5,523 bases of DNA, from NCBI GenBank assembly GCA_029942265.1, contig JAOZTO010000190.1, positions 1 through 5,523 on the forward strand. Direction: 5' to 3'. Numbering within the stretch: the stretch's first letter is position 1; every line of letters starts with the position of its first letter. The DNA comes from Desulfocapsa sp. (GTDB lineage Bacteria; Desulfobacterota; Desulfobulbia; Desulfobulbales; Desulfocapsaceae). The notes below the pieces were generated by a model. The model was not told the origin of the DNA, searched no databases, and saw only the letters and a program-made list of their open reading frames with translations. Shown one piece after another: positions 1 through 5,523 of the stretch. The position numbers and the translations under genes are program-made.

Positions 1-887
1 TTCAGGTTTTTGAATGCAGGATGAAGTTTCTGGAATTGGTCGAAATTCTCAAAAACAGCTTTTACTACGTTATAAATAACGTCATCTGGAACATCTGTTG
101 AAGAAACAAATGTTGCACCAACACCAAAGGTTGGTGTGTCAGCATCTGTACCACGATACATTCCACCAGGGATAATAGCAGAACGATAATAATCGTTATC
201 CGAAACAAGTTTTTCAACTTCAGGTCCTGTTACACTAACCATAACAGCATCACAGGAAGTTGTTGCTTCTTTAATAGATCCGCTTGGATGGCCAACGGTG
301 AAAACCATGGCATCAATTTTATTATCACACAGTGCTTTAGACTGCTCGGAAGATTTCAACTCAGAAGCAAGTTTGAAATCATCTTTTGTCCAACCATAAC
401 TCTCCATCAGGACTTCCATTGTGCCACGTTGTCCAGAGCCTGGGTTACCAATGTTTACTCGTTTTCCCTTCAGATCTTTAAAATCTTTAATTCCAGAGTC
501 TGCGCGGGCAACAACTGTAAATGGTTCAGGATGAACAGAGAAGACAGCGCGCAATTTTTTATTTGGTCCTTTTTTCTCAAATTTTGAGGTACCATTATAT
601 GCGTGATACTGCCAATCTGATTGGGCAACACCCATGTCAAGTTCGCCTGCAGCAATGGTATTGAGATTGTACACAGAACCACCGGTACTTTCTACTGAGC
701 AACGAATACCATGATCCTTTCTGGATTTATTCACAAGACGACAAATTGCTCCACCAGTTGGATAGTAAACACCAGTAACACCACCGGTTCCGATGGTAAC
801 AAATTGATCTTGGGCAAAAGATGGGGTTGATGCAAGAATAAGAGCAAATCCACAACCAATAGCAACATTAGATACAAATTTTTTCAT
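1..887 (-). CDS. TAXI-family TRAP transporter solute-binding protein (3' end cut off by the window edge)
   Basis: Periplasmic receptor of a TRAP transporter (TAXI branch), which captures a small solute, in known members often glutamate or another organic acid/anion, and hands it to the membrane permease. The reverse strand reads open from ATG at 887 through 295 codons to the window edge; usual family length is about 320, so roughly 25 residues are missing. Residues 1-25 form a signal peptide: MKK, a hydrophobic core, then SFA followed by QDQ, giving a likely cleavage after Ala25. The mature start carries the hallmark [20 protein letters not shown] (31-50), followed by ESTGGSVYN (66-74), [14 protein letters not shown] (86-99), a PEPFTVVAR strand (120-128), [19 protein letters not shown] (141-159) and [11 protein letters not shown] (198-208). 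Cysteines 49/63 and 187/212 could form two periplasmic disulfides (inference). AGGAG at 894-898, six bases before the ATG, fixes the start. No permease gene is visible; it may lie beyond position 1. The ligand cannot be read from sequence. The family call is firm. Confidence 0.93.
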   Translation of the reverse strand, partial: MKKFVSNVAIGCGFALILASTPSFAQDQFVTIGTGGVTGVYYPTGGAICRLVNKSRKDHGIRCSVESTGGSVYNLNTIAAGELDMGVAQSDWQYHAYNGTSKFEKKGPNKKLRAVFSVHPEPFTVVARADSGIKDFKDLKGKRVNIGNPGSGQRGTMEVLMESYGWTKDDFKLASELKSSEQSKALCDNKIDAMVFTVGHPSGSIKEATTSCDAVMVSVTGPEVEKLVSDNDYYRSAIIPGGMYRGTDADTPTFGVGATFVSSTDVPDDVIYNVVKAVFENFDQFQKLHPAFKNL

Positions 888-1020
888 TTTTTTCTCCTAA
901 AATCGGTATAATTAATAATTAGCTTTATCTTCTTTTAAATCATTTTTCCACAATGGTAAATACGAACTTTTCTGTTCTCCTCCCTATGGTATTTGTCATT
1001 AAATTAAATGCTTATCAATA

Positions 1021-1076
1021 ACATAATTTTCTTTATTCTGTATTTACTATAATAAATACAGAATAAAAAATTATGT
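1021..1076. repeat. Long imperfect palindrome / hairpin between divergent genes
   Basis: The left arm (1021-1046) begins ACATAATTTT and ends TTATTCTGTATTTA. The right arm (1053-1076) is its reverse complement apart from two extra bases (CT, 1031-1032) in the left arm, giving 24 paired positions around a 6-base loop, CTATAA (1047-1052). Matching flanks extend the symmetry: GCTTAT at 1010-1015 faces ATAAGC at 1082-1087, so the whole structure may span about 1009-1088. The centre contains a perfect TATAAT (1048-1053). The symmetry is seen directly; the role is not. It could be an operator with a buried promoter, a structured leader of the TAXI transcript, or a relic of a small palindromic repeat. 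It is not a typical intrinsic terminator because the stem is AT-rich. Confidence 0.7.
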
Positions 1077-1093
1077 GGATAATAAGCACATAA
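1071..1093. repeat. Perfect 7-bp inverted repeat TTATGTG-N9-CACATAA
   Basis: TTATGTG (1071-1077) and CACATAA (1087-1093) are perfect inverted copies separated by nine bases. The left half is also part of the right arm of the larger palindrome, so the two folds exclude each other in RNA. The spacing and symmetry resemble a site for a dimeric regulator, but the sequence does not match CRP/FNR or another operator I know exactly. The word ATAAGCA also occurs twice in tandem here (1082-1088 and 1090-1096) and once inverted at 1009-1015. Confidence 0.4.
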
Positions 1094-1415
1094 GCAAGAA
1101 CAATATAACAATTCAATAAAATCTATTTATAAGATATATAGAAAAAATCAATGTAAGGCAAACCATTTTTTTGTTTTTTAACAATCAAATTTTAAAACCA
1201 TCAGTTTTTAACTTAACAAACAAGGTGAATACCACAAATATTCAAACCCCATATCATGTTAGGAAATGAAGGCGTGAACCGTTTTCATCTTTACATAAAC
1301 AAGATGCAAAGGCTTAAATGTACAAATGAACGAATATGAGGCACATCGAATAGTTACAAATAATTGACTATACTGTGAACTGTATCTGGATGTACCACTA
1401 TTATATCTTGCTGAT

Positions 1416-1444
1416 CTGTCATTACGTCTCTTGCGAAATATAGT
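1416..1444 (+). promoter_or_regulatory. Candidate sigma70-type promoter of the parE-parC operon
   Basis: CTGTCA (1416-1421, four of six matches to TTGACA), a 17-base spacer and TATAGT (1439-1444, five of six matches to TATAAT) form the best promoter I see in front of parE. Transcription would begin near 1451. This places the ATG at 1448 outside the message and leaves a leader of about 60 bases before the ATG at 1511. A weaker alternative is GTGAAC, 18 bases, TATTAT (1375-1404). In such AT-rich DNA -10-like words are common, so this remains a prediction. Confidence 0.35.
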
Positions 1445-1510
1445 AAAATGCAATACAATTGCAATGTTTCAATTAATCAGCCATCAGAATCCCACATAAC
1501 ACCTGTTAAT

Positions 1511-3337
1511 ATGCCTGCTAAACCACAAGTTTACGACGAAAGTAAAGTAAAAACACTTAGTTCCCTTGAGCACATTCGAAAGCGTCCAGGTATGTATATC
1601 GGGCGCCTTGGTTCAGGAACACACCCAGATGATGGAATCTATATCCTGCTTAAAGAGATTATAGATAACGCAGTCGATGAATTTATCATGGGTGCAGGGG
1701 AAAAAGTAACTGTTTCTATTTCTGAGGAGGGTCGTGTTCATGTAAGAGATTTTGGACGAGGCATCCCCCTTGGAAAAGTTGTGGAATGCGTATCACAAAT
1801 AAATACAGGCGCTAAATACTCCACTGATGTTTTTCAATTTTCAGTAGGCTTAAACGGAGTTGGTACCAAGGCTGTGAATGCCATGTCCAGTTACTTCAAG
1901 GTTACGGCCTTTCGTGACGGAAAATTTGCCTCTGCTAACTTTATTAGTGGTGTATTACAGGGAAAAGAAAAGGGTACATCAAAAGAACCGGATGGAACTC
2001 TTGTAGAATTTCTTCCAGATGACGCCTTGTTTTCTGATTTTCATTTTGACATAGAATACGTTGAAAAACGTCTTTGGCGTTACGCTTATTTGAACGCTCG
2101 ATTAAAGATTTATCTCGATAATAATTGTTATTATTCTGAAAATGGCCTGTTGGATTTGCTTGGAAAAGAACTCGGTGAAGAAGGTATTTACGATCCAATT
2201 TACTACCAAGACCCAACGCTTGAGTTTGCTTTCTCACATAGTGAAGGATATAATGATACCTATTACAGTTTTGTAAATGGAACCTATACCAGTGAAGGCG
2301 GAACTCATCTTTCTGCATTTCGTGAAGGCATTCTGAAGGGAGTTAATGAGTTTTCCAATAAAAAATTCAGCGGAAACGACGTTAGAGACGGCATAGTTGG
2401 CACACTTTCGGTTAAAATTGTTGAGCCGGTATTTGAATCTCAGACAAAAAATAAACTTGGTAATACCGATATTCGTGCCTGGATAGTTAATAAGGTTAAA
2501 GACAGTGTTTCGGGTGCGCTTTATAAAGATGCCGAACTTGCCGAACGTCTCCTTGAAAAAGTACAGCGTAATCAGAGGATTAGGAAAGAGTTACAAAGTG
2601 TTCGCAAGGAAGCAAAAGCTAAGGCCAGAAAAGTTGCTCTTAAAATCCCCCAGCTAAAAGACTGTAAGCATCACCCAGCACGCAATAAACCATCTGCTGA
2701 AAATCAGGAAAATATGATTTTTATTACAGAAGGTCAATCTGCTGCTGGATCTATCGTTTCTTCCAGAGATCCACTCACCCAAGCTGTTTTTTCCCTGAAG
2801 GGCAAGCCCATGAATGTGCTTGGGCAAAAACTTGCAGTGCTCTATAAAAACGATGAAATGTATTCGCTTATGCGTGCCCTAAACATTGAGGAATCAATCA
2901 AAGACCTCCGTTTTGACAAGGTTATTCTTGCAACTGATGCTGATGTTGATGGACTCCATATTCGGAATCTTTTACTCACTTTTTTCCTTCATTATTTTGA
3001 ATCTCTTGTTAAACGAGGGCATGTTTATATTCTTGAAACACCAATATTCAGGGTACGAAATAAACGTGAAACTTTTTACTGTTATACCGAAAAAGAAAAA
3101 GAGACAGCAACTAAAAAGCTGCAAGGAAAAGGGAAGGTGAAGAAGGCTGTAGAAACAACAAGATTCAAGGGTTTGGGCGAAATATCTCCAAAAGAGTTTA
3201 AGCAATTCATCGGCCCTGAAATCATTTTAAAACAAGTTGAAATGGGGTCGGTGGGCGAGATGAGCGAAATTCTCTCTTTTTATATGGGAAAAAACACACC
3301 TGAACGTAAAGCCTATATCATGGAAAATCTTCTGTAG
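1511..3337 (+). CDS. parE: DNA topoisomerase IV subunit B (ParE; GyrB/ParE-type ATPase subunit)
   Basis: ATP-binding subunit of a cytoplasmic type IIA topoisomerase; with ParC it transports one duplex through a break in another to unlink daughter chromosomes. Numbering from ATG 1511 (608 residues): the GHKL ATPase domain covers about 1-200, with catalytic Glu49 and Mg-binding Asn53 in LLKEIIDNAVDE, Asp80 and Arg83 in DFGRGIP, the ATP lid GLNGVGT (113-119) and Thr163. The transducer domain follows, with QTK at 311-313 (Lys313 contacts the ATP gamma-phosphate). TOPRIM has Glu407 in EGQSAAGS, KGKPMNV (430-436) and metal ligands Asp476, Asp478 and Asp480 in DADVD. The C-terminal motif RFKGLGE lies at 551-557. 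All catalytic residues are intact. The usual EGDSAGG is EGQSAAG, as I recall for Chlamydiota/Verrucomicrobiota-type proteins. An in-frame ATG at 1448 would add 21 residues, but lacks a ribosome site and precedes the likely transcription start; ATG 1511 also has no clear ribosome site. A second gyrase GyrB copy is the alternative name; the short C-terminus and pairing with ParC favour ParE. Confidence 0.92.
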   Translation: MPAKPQVYDESKVKTLSSLEHIRKRPGMYIGRLGSGTHPDDGIYILLKEIIDNAVDEFIMGAGEKVTVSISEEGRVHVRDFGRGIPLGKVVECVSQINTGAKYSTDVFQFSVGLNGVGTKAVNAMSSYFKVTAFRDGKFASANFISGVLQGKEKGTSKEPDGTLVEFLPDDALFSDFHFDIEYVEKRLWRYAYLNARLKIYLDNNCYYSENGLLDLLGKELGEEGIYDPIYYQDPTLEFAFSHSEGYNDTYYSFVNGTYTSEGGTHLSAFREGILKGVNEFSNKKFSGNDVRDGIVGTLSVKIVEPVFESQTKNKLGNTDIRAWIVNKVKDSVSGALYKDAELAERLLEKVQRNQRIRKELQSVRKEAKAKARKVALKIPQLKDCKHHPARNKPSAENQENMIFITEGQSAAGSIVSSRDPLTQAVFSLKGKPMNVLGQKLAVLYKNDEMYSLMRALNIEESIKDLRFDKVILATDADVDGLHIRNLLLTFFLHYFESLVKRGHVYILETPIFRVRNKRETFYCYTEKEKETATKKLQGKGKVKKAVETTRFKGLGEISPKEFKQFIGPEIILKQVEMGSVGEMSEILSFYMGKNTPERKAYIMENLL

Positions 3338-3340
3338 GGA
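3336..3340 (+). promoter_or_regulatory. parC ribosome binding site overlapping the parE stop codon
   Basis: AGGGA begins within the TAG stop of parE (3335-3337) and lies five bases before the GTG start of parC at 3346. It supports the GTG as the true start and suggests translational coupling, which would help make the two subunits in equal amounts. Confidence 0.75.
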
Positions 3341-3345
3341 AACAA

Positions 3346-5331
3346 GTGGAATCACAGCACGGAAAATTACAGCAACTGTTTGAATACAATTTTCTTGAAT
3401 ACACCTCTTATGTCATAAAAGAACGTGCTATTCCAGATATCAACGATGGCCTAAAGCCTGTTCAGCGTCGTATTCTGCAAACGCTTCATCTTATGGACGA
3501 TGGCCGTTTTCATAAAGTTGCCAATGTTGTTGGGGCAACTATGAAACTGCATCCACATGGAGATCAATCTATTTTTGCAGCTCTAGTGAATCTTGCCAAC
3601 AAAGGCTACCTGATTGAACGGCAAGGGAATTACGGAAATATCTTCACAGGAGATTCTGCATCTGCACCAAGGTATATTGAGTGTCGACTTTCACCGCTTT
3701 CCAGAGAAATCCTTTTTAATAAAGATCTTACCGAGTTTGTTGATTCATACGATGGCAGGATGCTGGAACCTGTTACTTTACCGTGTAAAATTCCTTTATT
3801 ATTACTCCAAGGCGCCGAAGGAATTGCAGTAGGTATGGCAACAAAAATTATGCCTCACAATTTTTGTGAATTACTTGATGCCCAGAAAAAAATACTAAAA
3901 AATGAAGAGTTTACCCTGTTTCCTGATTTTCCACAGGGTGGAATGGTCGATATTTCCATGTATAACAATGGCAACGGAAAAATTCGCTGTCGTGCAAAAA
4001 TGGAAGAAGCTAATGAAAAAACAATCCTTATTAAGGAAATCCCGTACACAACCACAACCCAGTCCCTTATTGATTCAGTTGAAAAGGCTGCTAAATCAGG
4101 AAAAATTAAAATAGTATCCATTAACGATTACACAGCAGAAGAAGTTGAAATAGAGATCAAACTTGCACGAGGCATTTATGCAAAAGATACCATAAAAGCA
4201 CTTTATGCCTTTACTGACTGTGAAGTTTCGATCAGTCCCAATCTAACTCTTGTCCAAGGTGGTGTTCCTAGAACTTCCACGGTTAACGAGGTTTTACATC
4301 ATAATACAGCGAAACTCCTAGCCGACTTACAGCGTGAGCTTGAAATTGACAAAAATCGTCTCGAAGAAAAACTTCATGCGCGCTTACTTGAACAAATCTT
4401 TATCGAAGAACGTATCTATAAAACAATAGAAGAAAAAACCAGCTATAAAGCTGTTGTCGATGGTGTTGACAAAGCACTTGCGCAGTTCCAGGATGAACTG
4501 GATCGACCTATAGTTGTTGACGATATTGAAAGGCTTCTTGAAATAAAAATCAAAAGAATTTCAAGATATGATATTAATAAACAGAAAAAAGAAATAAAAT
4601 CGATCCGTGCTGACATCAAAACTATACTGATCCATTTAAAAGATATGGTTTTGTTTACCACAAACTATATTGATAAAATACTAGATAAATATGGTGCAAA
4701 ATATCCTCGTCGTACTGAATTCAAGGAATTTACAGAGGTCAGTGTTCGTAGGGTAGCACTGTCTAATCTTACGGTTTGTTACGATAGGGAAGAGGGTTTT
4801 TTGGGTTACCAAATCAAGTCAAGTGGAGATGAGCCAGAATTTTCCATTAGCTGTTCTGAATACGATCGACTGTTATTACTCTACGAAACAGGGATCTATA
4901 AAGTAATCCAGGTAACCGATAAATTGTTTGTCGGCCATGATGTTCGATGGATTGGCAAGATGAAAAAAGGTTTAGTTTTTAATATGGTTTACAGGGAAGG
5001 GCGCCAGAACCTCTGTTACGTAAAACGTTTTTCAACGCCTAAATTTATTCTTGATAAAGAATATAAACTTTTTGAAAACCATAAGCGCTCTAAAATACTT
5101 CTGCTTTCTTTTGGAGAAGGAAAAAGAGCCAGAGCAAGTTTGATGCCATCACCCCGTGCAAAGACAAATATTGTTGAAATAGAGTTTGATGAGTATTTGT
5201 TAAAAGGGGCAGGTGCCAAAGGAAGGCGTGTATCAACAAGAGTTGTTCGTCGAGTAGTGGATGCGACTGGAAAAAAACCAAAAGAAAAGAAGGTTAATTT
5301 ATCGCTTCCAGGAATGGGCGCAACCTCCTGA
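3346..5331 (+). CDS. parC: DNA topoisomerase IV subunit A (ParC; GyrA/ParC-type DNA-cleaving subunit)
   Basis: DNA breakage-reunion subunit that pairs with ParE; 661 residues from GTG 3346. The winged-helix and tower region carries DGLKPVQRR (34-42), KLHPHGD (67-73) and the catalytic pair Arg109-Tyr110 in SASAPRY; Tyr110 forms the covalent DNA link. Ile160 in EGIAVGMAT matches the isoleucine that intercalates and bends the gate DNA. About 325-440 is the charged coiled-coil and C-gate region, including ERIYKTIEEKT and KIKRISRYD. From about 465 a short beta-pinwheel-like C-terminal domain follows (YDREEGFLG, TDKLFVG, NMVYREG, YVKRFSTPKF), ending in a basic tail (KGAGAKGRRVS and beyond). There is no canonical GyrA box, which argues against a supercoiling gyrase. 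Bacteroidota ParC is considerably longer and chlamydial GyrA2 shorter (recalled), so this length is intermediate. At quinolone-contact positions, E. coli GyrA Ser83 and Asp87 correspond to Gln74 and Ala78. The arginine of the usual VRDGLKP motif is Asn33. Cotranscription with parE is near certain. Confidence 0.93.
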   Translation: MESQHGKLQQLFEYNFLEYTSYVIKERAIPDINDGLKPVQRRILQTLHLMDDGRFHKVANVVGATMKLHPHGDQSIFAALVNLANKGYLIERQGNYGNIFTGDSASAPRYIECRLSPLSREILFNKDLTEFVDSYDGRMLEPVTLPCKIPLLLLQGAEGIAVGMATKIMPHNFCELLDAQKKILKNEEFTLFPDFPQGGMVDISMYNNGNGKIRCRAKMEEANEKTILIKEIPYTTTTQSLIDSVEKAAKSGKIKIVSINDYTAEEVEIEIKLARGIYAKDTIKALYAFTDCEVSISPNLTLVQGGVPRTSTVNEVLHHNTAKLLADLQRELEIDKNRLEEKLHARLLEQIFIEERIYKTIEEKTSYKAVVDGVDKALAQFQDELDRPIVVDDIERLLEIKIKRISRYDINKQKKEIKSIRADIKTILIHLKDMVLFTTNYIDKILDKYGAKYPRRTEFKEFTEVSVRRVALSNLTVCYDREEGFLGYQIKSSGDEPEFSISCSEYDRLLLLYETGIYKVIQVTDKLFVGHDVRWIGKMKKGLVFNMVYREGRQNLCYVKRFSTPKFILDKEYKLFENHKRSKILLLSFGEGKRARASLMPSPRAKTNIVEIEFDEYLLKGAGAKGRRVSTRVVRRVVDATGKKPKEKKVNLSLPGMGATS

Positions 5332-5523
5332 AGAAGAAAAAGAGTAATCAGGGGCAACTAAAGGGTAGCCTAAAAAAACTCAGTGACTTCCGGTTAGGAA
5401 CTTGCATAACGTCTTTCAATTATAAAATAAATTCTCACGATAATGCCATTTTTTTTCTTGACAAATTCAGAAAGACAAATTTTGAAATTTTGTAAATATT
5501 CGGGTTGGGTTCAAAACAGCCCA
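5332..5523. other. Non-coding tail after parC
   Basis: No gene is recognisable in these 192 bases. A consensus -35 word TTGACA occurs at 5458-5463, just after the T-run, but no good -10 lies 16-18 bases downstream, so I do not call a promoter. AAATTTTG is repeated in tandem at about 5477-5492. The last bases (TGGG near 5505, CCCA at 5520-5523) could begin a GC-richer hairpin or the lead-in to the next gene; the window ends too early to tell. Confidence 0.5.
5404..5456 (+). terminator. Weak candidate intrinsic terminator of the parE-parC operon
   Basis: GCATAACG (5404-5411) can pair imperfectly with CGATAATGC (5438-5446), followed two bases later by a run of eight T (5449-5456). The arrangement of stem then T-run fits an intrinsic terminator on the plus strand. 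However the stem has a mismatch and a bulge and the loop is about 26 bases, so stability is doubtful. A second small inverted repeat, CCTAA/TTAGG (5369-5373 and 5394-5398), lies nearer parC but has no T-run. Confidence 0.3.

Larger units (their letters stand above)
888..1510. other. Long AT-rich divergent intergenic region
   Basis: About 620 bases separate the two divergent start codons (560 if the upstream parE ATG at 1448 is used). The composition is far more AT-rich than either flanking gene, with many A and T runs. It should hold the promoters of both units. I find no convincing coding sequence: the 64-codon reverse frame at 1259-1453 has no ribosome binding site and reads like low-complexity basic sequence. 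On the minus strand upstream of the TAXI gene no good sigma70 promoter stands out; the best I see is TTGTGG, 17 bases, then AGATAA (about 924-952), which is weak. The structured parts (palindrome at 1021-1076, inverted repeat at 1071-1093, candidate promoter at 1416-1444) are listed separately. Between about 1094 and 1415 I see only AT-rich sequence and a small imperfect inverted repeat at 1173-1198 (GTTTT/AAAAC arms). Confidence 0.7.

Noticed and set aside
288..587. Plus-strand reading frame of 99 codons
   Set aside because: It lies wholly antisense to the TAXI receptor gene, whose motifs are unmistakable.
1259..1453. Reverse-strand reading frame of 64 codons upstream of parE
   Set aside because: It has no ribosome binding site, an odd basic/serine-rich composition, no recognisable family, and overlaps the likely parE promoter.
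5016..5357. Reverse-strand reading frame of 113 codons over the end of parC
   Set aside because: It is a shadow of parC on the opposite strand with no start signal and no recognisable motif.
5458..5463. Consensus TTGACA as a promoter for a gene beyond the window
   Set aside because: No acceptable -10 element occurs 16-18 bases downstream; the nearest AT-rich candidate (TGTAAATATT) is too far.
5500..5523. Possible tRNA fragment from GGGTTCAAAAC near the end
   Set aside because: The T-arm-like word lacks the matching stem and the conserved GTTC-A spacing with an acceptor stem; the sequence upstream does not fold as a cloverleaf.

Overview
The window is about 5.5 kb of AT-rich DNA from a Gram-negative-type bacterium. 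It holds two divergent transcription units separated by a long, very AT-rich intergenic region. The left unit, on the minus strand, is the N-terminal 295 codons of a secreted TAXI-family TRAP-transporter solute-binding protein; its C-terminus lies beyond position 1. The right unit, on the plus strand, is a complete two-gene operon for a type IIA topoisomerase of topoisomerase IV type: parE (ATPase/TOPRIM subunit) followed 8 bases later by parC (DNA-cleaving subunit), with the parC ribosome binding site overlapping the parE stop codon.

Layout: 1-887 TAXI receptor (minus). 888-1510 divergent intergenic region, containing a long imperfect hairpin at 1021-1076 (flanks extend it to about 1009-1088), an overlapping 7-bp inverted repeat at 1071-1093, and a candidate parE promoter at 1416-1444. 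1511-3337 parE (an upstream ATG at 1448 is possible but less likely). 3346-5331 parC with a GTG start. 5332-5523 non-coding tail with a weak candidate terminator.

Organism: from memory of the families, ParE and ParC look most like the second gyrase/topo IV pair of the Chlamydiota/Verrucomicrobiota/Lentisphaerota group, and next like Bacteroidota ParE/ParC. Motifs behind this are EGQSAAGS in TOPRIM, GLNGVGT in the ATP lid, LMDDG-HKVAN before the HPHGD motif, and APRY at the catalytic tyrosine. The TAXI receptor has the form common in proteobacteria. I cannot name a taxon from this window alone.

Function: ParE and ParC should assemble as an A2B2 enzyme that passes one DNA duplex through another using ATP, decatenating daughter chromosomes. 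The TAXI protein would bind a small organic acid or similar anion in the periplasm and deliver it to a fused TRAP membrane subunit not present here. The two units have no evident functional link. I see no mobile element, CRISPR array, tRNA or rRNA, and no clearly new multi-gene system. The most noteworthy points are the simultaneous loss of three quinolone-contact residues across the two topoisomerase subunits and the palindrome between the divergent genes.
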